A DNA stretch of 64,000 nucleotides, from positions 124,001-188,000 of the forward strand of contig CABJAS010000003.1 in assembly GCA_902363625.1 (NCBI GenBank), read 5' to 3'. The stretch is from Clostridiaceae bacterium (GTDB lineage: Bacteria > Bacillota_I > Bacilli_A > Erysipelotrichales > Coprobacillaceae). The notes below the pieces were generated by a model, which saw only the letters and a program-made list of their open reading frames with translations, was not told the origin of the DNA and did no database searches. Below are positions 9,069-19,622 of the stretch, piece after piece. The position numbers and the translations under genes were made by a program. Position 1 is the stretch's first letter. Each line of letters starts with the position of its first letter.

Positions 9069-9872
9069 TTAGCCTCCTAAAGCCATATTTTTCTTGATAG
9101 CTTTACGCCATAGCCACTGATTAAATCTAATCATTATGATAATCCATATAAAAATTATTATCAATTCTCTAACAATTTCAATCATATAAATATTTTTTAT
9201 CAAAAGCATTGAAGGGGTATAATAGATATATTTAAATGGCAAATACTCTAAAATATTTAACACCATTTTAGGATAAAATTCTAAAGGCAATAAAGTTCCA
9301 CAAAGCAAACGAATAAAAGCCCACAAGATATCCCTTAAACTTAATGTATTTTTCAAATAAAAAGTTAGAATCCCAATTGTAAGAAACATCAAATAAAGCA
9401 ATGTACAGCTCAACAAGATAAAAAAAACAATAAGAATCAAATTTATATAAGGAACGCGAATCAAACCGACTCCCTTTAATAAAGAGCTGATTCCCAAAAA
9501 TATCAGACTTCCGAAAATATAATGATGCAGTTTTGAAATGTAATGGATTAAAAAATAAGATAATGGCTTGGTAAGATATAAGTCCATGTTGCCTGTTGTA
9601 ATATCTTTGTACATATCATAAGTAATAATGCAAAATGGATTAATAAAATAACTAGTTATATGTATTCCAAAATAATAAAGTATCATATCATTTAATTCAA
9701 ATCCCTGAATCACAGTTGTATGTTTAAATATTGCAGTCCAGAATAATATCAATATCAGTAGTTTAATTGGAATAAACAAACATTGAGCTGCAAAATTTGC
9801 TTTAAAATCTTTCGTTTTTTTAAATTCAGCTTTTAACAATATAAAATATGGATTATCCCCCAAACGATTCAT
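9069..9872 (-). CDS. ABC-2 family exporter permease, second subunit
   Basis: This six-helix membrane protein of 267 residues belongs to the ABC-2 permease class, in which two permeases of about 260 residues pair with one ATPase. The ATG at 9872 is chosen because GGGGAG lies ahead of it; a longer frame to 9932 would bury the start deep in the preceding gene. It still overlaps the upstream permease gene by 20 bases. The gene is more A+T-rich than its neighbours, in common with the other two genes of the exporter. The substrate is unknown. Confidence 0.85.
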   Translation of the reverse strand: MNRLGDNPYFILLKAEFKKTKDFKANFAAQCLFIPIKLLILILFWTAIFKHTTVIQGFELNDMILYYFGIHITSYFINPFCIITYDMYKDITTGNMDLYLTKPLSYFLIHYISKLHHYIFGSLIFLGISSLLKGVGLIRVPYINLILIVFFILLSCTLLYLMFLTIGILTFYLKNTLSLRDILWAFIRLLCGTLLPLEFYPKMVLNILEYLPFKYIYYTPSMLLIKNIYMIEIVRELIIIFIWIIIMIRFNQWLWRKAIKKNMALGG

Positions 9873-10629
9873 ACTTAGACACTCCCCACCGATAAACACA
9901 ACGTGTAATAAATAAAAAAACAATAAATACACCTAAATAAATCATCAAAAATTGGATTTGAATATCCGTCTTATTTAAAAGAATAAGTGACGGATAATAG
10001 CAAATTAAAGCAAAAGGAATTACCAGCGTAAAGATATATCTTGTCAGCTTATCAAATAAATCAAGTGGATATTGTTGAAAGTCATCCAAAGAGTAGAAGA
10101 GATTTGTAATAAAATCTACTTTTTTTAACCAAAATGCGGAAAAATGAAGGAGTGCATTAAACATCTGATAAATTAATGCTCCCATTAGAATCATGATAAA
10201 TGAAACCAATACATGAATGAAAGCTAATTCAATTGAAAATATATAAAACGATATAATCAATAAAAAGGAAGTCATGACGACCCTTTGAATAATCAAAGAT
10301 AAATTCATGTATTTTCCAATTAAAAAAAGGATTGGTGACAACGGTTTAATCATCATCAGATCAAATTCGCCGCTCTGCAAAGCATAAGGTAATTGAGTAA
10401 TTCCAAAACCTACTTGCCCAATACTTTGCGAAAAATCTAATATCAACGTATATATAATCAGCTCTTGATATGTCCAGTTAGGGAGATAGGTATTTTGATT
10501 TACTATTAACCAAAAAATAAGCGTTGTAAATAAGTTAATGCACATATACACCCAAATCATAAAAAAATCAAATTTATACTCTTTAGCTTTGGCAAAAGAG
10601 ATAATAATAAATTTTTTAATCATTCTCAT
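9853..10629 (-). CDS. ABC-2 family exporter permease, first subunit
   Basis: The product is a membrane protein of about 258 residues with six predicted helices, including a conserved-looking QSGEFDLMMIKPLSP segment after the second helix. That segment is typical of this permease class: the partner has TGNMDLYLTKPLSYF at the same place. The start is GTG 10632 or ATG 10629; GGAGG spacing fits either. The gene overlaps the ATPase gene by 14-17 bases, showing tight coupling. It forms a heterodimeric channel with the product of 9069-9872, by inference. Confidence 0.85.
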   Translation of the reverse strand: MRMIKKFIIISFAKAKEYKFDFFMIWVYMCINLFTTLIFWLIVNQNTYLPNWTYQELIIYTLILDFSQSIGQVGFGITQLPYALQSGEFDLMMIKPLSPILFLIGKYMNLSLIIQRVVMTSFLLIISFYIFSIELAFIHVLVSFIMILMGALIYQMFNALLHFSAFWLKKVDFITNLFYSLDDFQQYPLDLFDKLTRYIFTLVIPFALICYYPSLILLNKTDIQIQFLMIYLGVFIVFLFITRCVYRWGVSKYESFGG

Positions 10630-11533
10630 CACCTAATCCTCCATGCTCTAAAACAAAATCAAGATCCGGAGTTTTAAGATTAAAGTCAACTACATTAGTC
10701 TCTTGTAAAAGATAATGTATCATTTCCGGAATTTCTTTTTTGCTAACTAAAAATTCAACATACATTTCATCTTGATGGATAATTTTATATTGGCGAAAGT
10801 CGAATTCATCTTTATACTCAATTTCTACTATCTTATATTCCTTTCTATTTTTAAATGATTTTGAATCTCCTTGATATGTCACTCTTCCATGATCTAAAAT
10901 CAATAAATTATGACATAGCTCTTCAATACTATTTAAATCATGGGAAGTGTAGATAATCGTTGTTCCATATTCTTCATTTAGGTATCTTAAGAACTTTTCA
11001 ATTTCTTTCTTTGACTTAATATCTACACCAATTGTAGGCTCGTCTAAAAAAAGTATTTTAGGTATATTAATAATCGCCACAATCAATTCACATTTTATTC
11101 TTTGACCAAAAGATAGCTTTCTGACAGGTTGTTCCAATAATGGGTCAACATTTAATTTTTTTATGAAAGTATTGATAAGTTCTTCATTTTTTCTATTTTC
11201 AGTTCCATATAATTTTTTATAAAAATCAATTGAATACTTCACCGGTACATCATAAAACAGACATGATTTTTGTGACAACATGACCCCAATTTGCTTTAAA
11301 AACGACTTTCTATTTTGATCTATATTATTTTTATATATTATTTTCCCATCAGTTGGCGTAAGAATTCCTGTTAACATCTTTATAATCGTAGACTTTCCGG
11401 CGCCATTTAGTCCAATCAGCCCCGTGATTTTTCCTTCCTCAATATGAAAATCCACTTGATCGATGGCTATAAACATTCCTTTATTACGATTACTTATTTT
11501 ATATACTTTTGTAAGTTTCTCAACTGTTATCAT
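10616..11533 (-). CDS. ABC exporter ATP-binding protein
   Basis: The 305-residue ATPase has Walker A GLNGAGKST, an RKLSFGQRIKCEL signature and Walker B ILFLDEPTIGVDI, followed by a C-terminal regulatory extension of about 90 residues. It resembles YadG-like ATPases of ABC-2 exporters with two permeases. The start at 11533 follows AAAAAGGAATG; the longer frame from 11563 lacks a ribosome site and would run through the repeat-proximal promoter. It is the first gene of a three-gene operon. Upstream lies copy 2 of the 50-bp repeat with its possible promoter. Confidence 0.9.
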   Translation of the reverse strand: MITVEKLTKVYKISNRNKGMFIAIDQVDFHIEEGKITGLIGLNGAGKSTIIKMLTGILTPTDGKIIYKNNIDQNRKSFLKQIGVMLSQKSCLFYDVPVKYSIDFYKKLYGTENRKNEELINTFIKKLNVDPLLEQPVRKLSFGQRIKCELIVAIINIPKILFLDEPTIGVDIKSKKEIEKFLRYLNEEYGTTIIYTSHDLNSIEELCHNLLILDHGRVTYQGDSKSFKNRKEYKIVEIEYKDEFDFRQYKIIHQDEMYVEFLVSKKEIPEMIHYLLQETNVVDFNLKTPDLDFVLEHGGLGDEND

Positions 11534-11553
11534 ACTATCATTCCTTTTTAACC

Positions 11554-11603
11554 ATTGTAACATTTAGACAAAGTGAATGCTATGGAGAATATAAGGGATT
11601 TAA
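11554..11603. repeat. 50-bp direct repeat, copy 2 (promoter side of ABC operon)
   Basis: It differs from 8989-9038 at a single base. It sits just upstream of the ABC ATPase gene, with the same TGTTACAAT element pointing into it. The two copies exactly bracket the three-gene exporter. Confidence 0.9.
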
Positions 11604-11634
11604 ATAAAAAGAACCATTGATAATCAATGGTTCA
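11604..11634 (-). terminator. Terminator of the beta-glucosidase operon
   Basis: On the minus strand a GAACCATTGA/TCAATGGTTC stem with a three-base loop is followed by TTTTTATTT, directly after the stop codon of the GH1 gene. Confidence 0.88.
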
Positions 11635-11639
11635 ATCTA

Positions 11640-13136
<1,497 letters not shown>

Positions 13137-13625
13137 TTATTTATTCATTTCCTTTTCAAATATATAACTGCCATTTTCATAGTCTTTGGGATCTTTTATC
13201 TTAATCAGATGAAATCCACATTTATTAATATAAAAATGATGATTGCGACGAGAATAAATCGGTGTTTCCGTACACCACTTCACAGTATTAGGATACATGC
13301 TTTCTATCTTGTTCCACACCTCTAATCCCAGTCCGCCATCTTGCAGGTTCGGATCTAGGAATATCAATCCTAAAGTATTGATATTCGTCTTGTCATTGAT
13401 CCATAAGATAACACCACCAATAGTTTGATTGTTCCTTACTATTTTATATTGAGTAGAATGAGGATCCAATCCCCAAGTTCTTAGAAACTCACCATTATCA
13501 TATCCGGTAGGTCCGCCATTTTTTCCAAGGTGCATCATACTGTCACAATTAAAAGAACGTGTCATGATTTCAGTCATATCCGGAATATCTTCTTCACTAA
13601 ATGATTCAAATGAAAGATCAGCCAT
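13137..13625 (-). CDS. GNAT family N-acetyltransferase
   Basis: The protein has 162 residues from the ATG at 13625, which is preceded by GAGGAGG; the longer frame to 13646 is not needed. The LIFLDPNLQDGGLGLEVW segment is a divergent acetyl-CoA-binding motif, and NKCGFHLIKI matches the GNAT C-terminal strand. The acceptor substrate is unknown. The gene lies between two nearly identical glucosidase genes with short gaps (15 and 27 bases), so all three are expected on one transcript. Confidence 0.75.
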   Translation of the reverse strand: MADLSFESFSEEDIPDMTEIMTRSFNCDSMMHLGKNGGPTGYDNGEFLRTWGLDPHSTQYKIVRNNQTIGGVILWINDKTNINTLGLIFLDPNLQDGGLGLEVWNKIESMYPNTVKWCTETPIYSRRNHHFYINKCGFHLIKIKDPKDYENGSYIFEKEMNK

Positions 13626-13652
13626 TCCTATTCCTCCTCGTCTCATCTGCTT

Positions 13653-15158
<1,506 letters not shown>

Positions 15159-15167
15159 CTAACTATT

Positions 15168-15173
15168 ATTATA
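15168..15173 (-). promoter_or_regulatory. -10 box for the glucosidase operon
   Basis: TATAAT on the minus strand lies 34 bases upstream of the GH1 start. A matching -35 hexamer is not clear, so only the -10 element is called. Confidence 0.4.
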
Positions 15174-15321
15174 CCGCTTTCATTTTCTCGTTCAGAAAAT
15201 TTTCAGACATTGAAATTAGCTTAGTAAATAAACAATTTGTCATAATTTTATTTACCAGTATCGAAAATAACCTCTATTTCCTTTCATTTAAGTTATAATA
15301 TCTTCATAACAGGAGGAAAAG

Positions 15322-16158
15322 ATGATGATAGCAGATTACCATATGCATACTTATTACAGTGATGATTCCCAATATGAGATGGAAAAGGCTGTAAAAAAAG
15401 CCATTGACCTTGGTTTAAATGAGATTTGCTTTACCGATCATGTTGACTATGGAATAAAGCTGGAACATGAGGATTACATACGTTTAAACGAAGAAGAAAG
15501 AAAAAACAGGGTAGCTAATGTCGACTATGCTCGTTACTTTGAAGAAATACGCCAGCTGCAAATTAAATATAAAGATAGAATCACCATTAAGCAAGGAATG
15601 GAATTTGGGATTCAAACCCATACGATTCCTGCCTTTCAAACATTATTTGATCGCTATGACTTTGATTTTATTATCTTATCTTGCCATCAGGTAGAAGATA
15701 AAGAGTTCTGGACTCAGGATTTTCAAAAAGGCAGATCCCAACAAGCCTATAATGAACGCTATTATGAAGAAATATTAAATGTCATTAAGGTATACAAAGA
15801 TTACAGTGTATTAGGTCATTTAGATTTATTAAAGCGCTATGACTTGGAAGGAGAATATCCTTTTGAAAAAACAAAAGACATCATTACTGAGATTCTCAAA
15901 ATTGTAATTGCAGACAAAAAAGGCATTGAGATCAATACTTCAAGCTTCTATTATGGGTTAAAAGATTTAATGCCTTCTAAAAATATATTGAAACTGTATC
16001 ACGACCTAGGTGGAACTATTTTAACGATCGGTTCAGATTCACATAAAGAAGATCAAGTGGGTGCCCATATTGAAGAAATACAAGAAGAATTGAAAAAGAT
16101 CGGCTTTAAACACATTTGTACATTTGATAAGATGAAGCCAATCTTCCACGAACTATAA
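15322..16158 (+). CDS. PHP-domain phosphatase, histidinol-phosphatase HisK-like
   Basis: The 278-residue PHP (polymerase and histidinol phosphatase) domain protein starts DYHMHTYYSDDSQYE, with further metal-binding segments CFTDHVDYG, GMEFG, LSCHQVED, GHLDLLKRY and IGSDSHKED. That is the full set of histidines and acids expected for the trinuclear site. HisK-type enzymes dephosphorylate histidinol phosphate in histidine biosynthesis, but no other his gene is present, so a different phosphoester is possible. AGGAGG precedes the ATG. The next gene starts one base into the stop codon (TAATG), indicating coupling. Confidence 0.85.
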   Translation: MMIADYHMHTYYSDDSQYEMEKAVKKAIDLGLNEICFTDHVDYGIKLEHEDYIRLNEEERKNRVANVDYARYFEEIRQLQIKYKDRITIKQGMEFGIQTHTIPAFQTLFDRYDFDFIILSCHQVEDKEFWTQDFQKGRSQQAYNERYYEEILNVIKVYKDYSVLGHLDLLKRYDLEGEYPFEKTKDIITEILKIVIADKKGIEINTSSFYYGLKDLMPSKNILKLYHDLGGTILTIGSDSHKEDQVGAHIEEIQEELKKIGFKHICTFDKMKPIFHEL

Positions 16159-16688
16159 TGAAAAAGAATTTTGCCTTGCTCATTGTCGATGTACAAGCTA
16201 ATCTTATTCTTGCCCAGCCTTATCAAAAAGATGAATTGATATATAAAATCCAGCAGTTATTAAAGGTTGGTCGCAGCCATTCTACAGACATTATTTATGT
16301 TCGTCATGATGATGGAAAAGGCAGCAAGCTGGAAAAAGGTACGCTTGGCTGGCAAATATATTCTGAAATTGCAACCGCAGCTGATGAACAGATCATCGAT
16401 AAAAATTACAACAGCGCTTTTAAAGATACTTCTCTGCAAGCTTATCTGCAAAGCAGAGCCATCACCGATCTGATTATTGTTGGATTACAGACCGAATACT
16501 GCATAGACGCTACAATCAAAGCAGCTTTTGAACTTGGCTATTCGATCCATATTCCTCGTCAGATGACCTCTACCTTTGATAATGACTATTTATCGGCGCA
16601 TGATTTGATTGATTATTTTGAAACCAAAATATGGGATAAACGCTTTGCTTCAGTATGCTCATTTGAAGAAGCACTCGAGTATTTATAA
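16158..16688 (+). CDS. Isochorismatase-family cysteine hydrolase
   Basis: This 176-residue protein of the isochorismatase/nicotinamidase fold has its catalytic Asp in LLIVDVQANL, a Lys near residue 53 (SKLEKGTLGW) and the nucleophile Cys in VGLQTEYCIDATIKAA. Family members hydrolyse amides such as nicotinamide, N-carbamoyl compounds or isochorismate. The usual cis-peptide Gly-Val segment is present as IIVGLQTEYC. It is translationally coupled to the PHP phosphatase. The substrate cannot be assigned. Confidence 0.85.
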   Translation: MKKNFALLIVDVQANLILAQPYQKDELIYKIQQLLKVGRSHSTDIIYVRHDDGKGSKLEKGTLGWQIYSEIATAADEQIIDKNYNSAFKDTSLQAYLQSRAITDLIIVGLQTEYCIDATIKAAFELGYSIHIPRQMTSTFDNDYLSAHDLIDYFETKIWDKRFASVCSFEEALEYL

Positions 16689-16689
16689 A

Positions 16690-16738
16690 ACAAAAAAGAA
16701 GACAAGAAAATTCTATTAGAATGCTGTCTTCTTTTTAT
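16690..16738. terminator. Bidirectional terminator
   Basis: AAAAGAAGACA pairs with TGTCTTCTTTT around an A+T-rich loop, between the hydrolase gene and the convergent ogt gene. Confidence 0.7.
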
Positions 16739-17277
16739 TATAGTGCTGAACCAGTTTTAGGAACAAAATAAGCCTGTGTATCCACTCCTTCAAGTTCCAG
16801 CAGCTTTATTTTCTTATCAATCCCACCGGCATATCCTGTCAGACTGCCGTTTGCTCCTACCACACGATGACACGGAATGATAATCGAAATAGGATTATGT
16901 CCAACGGCATTCCCGATTGCCTGTGCAGACATTGTCGGTTTATTTAAGCGTATTGCCGCCTCTTTGGCAATATCCCCATAAGTGACTACCTGACCATAAG
17001 GGATATGACATAAAATATTCCATACTAGCTGTCTGAAATCTGACCCTTTAGGCTTCAAAGAAAGCAATGCCATATCAGGTTGTTTTCTGGCAAAATAATC
17101 ATCCAGCCATTGCTTTGTTTTTATAAAAATAGGCAAATCAGGCTTTTCGATGGGTTCCTCTTTCAAGGCTCCCATAAAATATTTCTGTCCGACAATCCAA
17201 AGTCCTATTAGATTCTCATCCTCTGCCACCAGCAGAATTTCTCCAACTAAAGATGAATATTCTGTTTTATACAGCAT
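16738..17277 (-). CDS. ogt: Methylated-DNA--protein-cysteine methyltransferase
   Basis: This suicide repair protein transfers methyl groups from O6-methylguanine (and O4-methylthymine) in DNA to its own cysteine. The active-site motif PCHRV is at residues 135-139 with acceptor Cys136. The helix-turn-helix region IPYGQVVTYGDIAKEA precedes it. The 179-residue length is typical of stand-alone Ogt. GGAGGG precedes the ATG. It is monocistronic and ends in a bidirectional terminator. Confidence 0.94.
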   Translation of the reverse strand: MLYKTEYSSLVGEILLVAEDENLIGLWIVGQKYFMGALKEEPIEKPDLPIFIKTKQWLDDYFARKQPDMALLSLKPKGSDFRQLVWNILCHIPYGQVVTYGDIAKEAAIRLNKPTMSAQAIGNAVGHNPISIIIPCHRVVGANGSLTGYAGGIDKKIKLLELEGVDTQAYFVPKTGSAL

Positions 17278-17396
17278 GATTCATCCCTCCTTTTTTAATC
17301 TCTCTTTAAAATGTAACATATTTAAATTGTTTTTTTAATAAATATTGAGATTTAGAAAAAGTTTTATATCGTTGTTTTAAAGCACCTTGCTTCCCA

Positions 17397-17665
17397 TGTT
17401 ATATAATCAGCAATAATGCTAAGACTCAATACAATACTAAATAAACCGTGCCTAAACAAAAATAATCATCGAACTAATCCTGACATATATGGAGTATTTC
17501 ACTTCTTCCGAGATCCTTCTTTGGCAATACATTGGCTCTCAGATGTAAGAAAAATGTCATAATGCTACGCATGGCAATCAAAACAAAAGTAAAGTTTGCT
17601 TCATTTAGTAAAATATAAAGAATTAATATCCATAGCCGTGATACTATAAGATATCTTCGCCCATT
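17397..17665 (-). pseudogene. Possible remnant of a membrane-protein gene
   Basis: One minus-strand frame reads through hydrophobic, protein-like sequence (for example WILILYILLNEANFTFVLIA and later YFCLGTVYLVLY) with only two internal stops, TAG and TGA, and no usable start codon. It occupies most of the gap between ogt and the XRE gene. The family is not recognised. It may be chance, since A+T-rich DNA often yields hydrophobic frames. Confidence 0.3.
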
Positions 17666-17684
17666 TTATATAATTGTTAATAGG

Positions 17685-17719
17685 CGTTGCTTGTCGCAAC
17701 GACCGGTTCCTCCTATAAT
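17685..17719 (+). promoter_or_regulatory. Promoter with overlapping inverted repeat for XRE gene
   Basis: TTGTCG (17691-17696) and TATAAT (17714-17719) are 17 bases apart. A CGTTGC/GCAACG inverted repeat (17685-17690 and 17696-17701) covers the -35 box, a likely autoregulatory operator for the XRE protein that follows. Confidence 0.6.
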
Positions 17720-17754
17720 GGTGTTAGAAATCAAAAGAAATGAGGTAATCTTGA

Positions 17755-18264
17755 ATGTTAAATGAAAATATTAAAGCCGTTAGAAAATCAAAAGGACTTT
17801 CACAAGAAGAACTTGCCGTTAAAGTGAATGTAGTACGACAAACCATCTCGAAATGGGAGCAAGGACTGTCCGTTCCTGATTCGGATATGCTGCTCTCTAT
17901 ATCGGAGGCTCTTGAAACACCTGTAAGTACTTTACTTGGAGAAACAGTGATGGAGTCGAAAGTAGATGACTTAAAAGCAATTGCAGAAAAGCTGGAAATT
18001 ATAAACTTACAGTTGGCACAAAGGAATAGCACAAGACGAAAAACATTTCATTGGCTTCTTGTCTTATTGTGTGCGATCATCGTCATAATCTCAGCCGTCT
18101 TAATATCATTAAATAGCCCTTACTTAGGTTGGAATTACAGTAACCCTGAAACCGCTGTTGTCGGAGTAGCATTTCATGCATTTGAATGGCTGTTTGTCAG
18201 ATTAGCTCCAATTATCCTTATAGGAGGAATCATTGGAATTATCTTGACACGAAAGAAAGTCTAA
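17755..18264 (+). CDS. XRE-family regulator with membrane anchor
   Basis: The first 60 or so residues form a Cro/CI-type helix-turn-helix (GLSQEELAVKVNVVRQTISK). A polar linker and two hydrophobic segments (about 92-112 and 143-165) place the C-terminus in the membrane. Such membrane-tethered XRE proteins are common in Firmicutes; the target and signal are unknown. TGAGG precedes the ATG. The promoter overlaps a short palindrome. Transcription is expected to stop at the hairpin at 18367-18392, which lies inside the 3' end of the convergent Rgg gene. Confidence 0.85.
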   Translation: MLNENIKAVRKSKGLSQEELAVKVNVVRQTISKWEQGLSVPDSDMLLSISEALETPVSTLLGETVMESKVDDLKAIAEKLEIINLQLAQRNSTRRKTFHWLLVLLCAIIVIISAVLISLNSPYLGWNYSNPETAVVGVAFHAFEWLFVRLAPIILIGGIIGIILTRKKV

Positions 18265-18351
18265 AACTATTGTACTTAAAAAGTACTGACTTCTCCTGCA
18301 ATATAAAATGCTTCTTTCAACACCGGTTCTGCATTCTTTATTATATAAAAG

Positions 18352-19257
18352 CTAATTCCATTTTTTAAAAGCGGGATCATCCTGCTTTTTTTGCAGCAGC
18401 GACAATCCTTGATCGATCTGTTGAATCATCAAAATGCGATCAGTAAGAGAATATATCTGTTTTGCTTTCTCTATTTCCTTTATTCCCTGCTGTATTTTGC
18501 CTGTCGCATAGAGATAGAAACCATTTAAAAACAGTGTTATGACACTCCATGTCAGCATTTCTTCTTCCCGACTTAGTTCAGACAGGCGATCCAACGCTTT
18601 TTTCGCGTAAGTAAACTGAGAAGTATAGATAAGATGAAACAGATTATTGGCTAATAAGTGCGCAAGATATACGGAAAAATCAGAATGATGCTTATATTTT
18701 TCCAAAGATTTCCATGCCCGTAAGAAAAGATCTGTTCGGATCTTAGAATTTTCAAAAAGAAAACTCATATTTGAAAAAAGGCGAAATTCTTCAAAAGTCC
18801 ATGTTTCAATATCAAAAAGATAACGTTGGATTACCTGCTTTGCCCATTGAATATCTTTTGAATGCTCATATTCAGTATTAAAATACAATTCATTTATCGC
18901 AATGATTTGAGCATACTCGATTTTACTCATCAAAGTCTTTTTTTCTTGCCATGATTTTTGCAGATGCATCACTCTACTCTTGGCATATTTTTGATTTGAT
19001 TGAAACTTCTGCGCATCAATATCTCCTAATGCTTTATGACCGGTCACTTTTTGAAAGTCACGATGTACTAGCAGCAGTTCATCGACGGATATCATTAAAC
19101 GCTGCAGGATTTGAAGCATTAGTGAAAATTTTATATCATAGCGTCCCTTTTCAAAATCAATAGCATAGGATTTACTTAAAATGCCGGTATAAATTTCTTT
19201 TTGACTAAAGCCTTTGCTGAGCCGTATTTTTCTTACAGTACATCCATATTTTTCCAT
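18352..19257 (-). CDS. Rgg/GadR/MutR-type transcriptional regulator
   Basis: The protein has 301 residues. An N-terminal HTH (IRLSKGFSQKEIYTGILSKS) is followed by a long all-helical region of TPR-like repeats, the arrangement of Rgg regulators, which often respond to short secreted peptides in streptococci. The start at 19257 has GAGGTGG in front; the frame extends to 19272 but that start lacks a ribosome site. The gene is divergent from a 73-residue reading frame with its own promoter (19383-19604), a candidate target. No obvious hydrophobic pheromone gene was found next to it. Confidence 0.8.
   Translation of the reverse strand: MEKYGCTVRKIRLSKGFSQKEIYTGILSKSYAIDFEKGRYDIKFSLMLQILQRLMISVDELLLVHRDFQKVTGHKALGDIDAQKFQSNQKYAKSRVMHLQKSWQEKKTLMSKIEYAQIIAINELYFNTEYEHSKDIQWAKQVIQRYLFDIETWTFEEFRLFSNMSFLFENSKIRTDLFLRAWKSLEKYKHHSDFSVYLAHLLANNLFHLIYTSQFTYAKKALDRLSELSREEEMLTWSVITLFLNGFYLYATGKIQQGIKEIEKAKQIYSLTDRILMIQQIDQGLSLLQKKQDDPAFKKWN
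18367..18392 (+). terminator. Terminator of the XRE gene, inside rgg 3' end
   Basis: GCGGG pairs with CCTGC (one wobble), preceded by an A-tract and followed by seven T residues on the plus strand. Confidence 0.6.
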
Positions 19258-19306
19258 AACCCACCTCTTCATATCATTATATCCATTATAACTTAAATAT
19301 AAAAGA

Positions 19307-19335
19307 TTGGTCTGAATTCTCGGACTTTTTATAGT
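19307..19335 (+). promoter_or_regulatory. Promoter of the small protein gene divergent from rgg
   Basis: TTGGTC (19307-19312), a 17-base spacer and TATAGT (19330-19335). It lies in the shared upstream region with rgg and so could be Rgg-controlled. Confidence 0.5.
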
Positions 19336-19382
19336 ATCACTTATCGTTTCATTAGAGTAATAGATGAAAGGAGTGATTCATT

Positions 19383-19604
19383 ATGAATCAACATGCTACT
19401 AAAGACAAAAAGAAGAGATGGAATTTATGCTATGGGTTTTTGATCTTAGAAGAAAAACCACCGGATACAGTCAAAAAAATTAATGATTCTAAATCTGACC
19501 AATCGGTCGCAATGAATAAAATTTATCCCGGTGTATGGATTTTAGATTCACAAATGCTTATTCAAAAAATCAAAGACTGCATACACAAAAGACCGAGAGA
19601 CTAA
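19383..19604 (+). CDS. Small hypothetical protein (73 aa), divergent from rgg
   Basis: GAAAGGAG lies 8 bases before the ATG, and a promoter and a terminator frame the gene, so it is likely expressed. The 73-residue product is basic and hydrophilic, with no signal peptide or recognisable motif (it contains CYGFLILEEKPPDTVKK and ends in IHKRPRD). Its position next to an Rgg-type regulator suggests it is the regulated gene. No function is assigned. Confidence 0.6.
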   Translation: MNQHATKDKKKRWNLCYGFLILEEKPPDTVKKINDSKSDQSVAMNKIYPGVWILDSQMLIQKIKDCIHKRPRD

Positions 19605-19622
19605 TTCTCCGGTCTTTTTTTT
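19586..19622. terminator. Bidirectional terminator
   Basis: AAAAGACCG and CGGTCTTTT pair with inner GAG/CTC pairing, and A and T runs lie on both sides. It serves the 73-residue gene and the convergent ABC-F gene. Confidence 0.8.
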
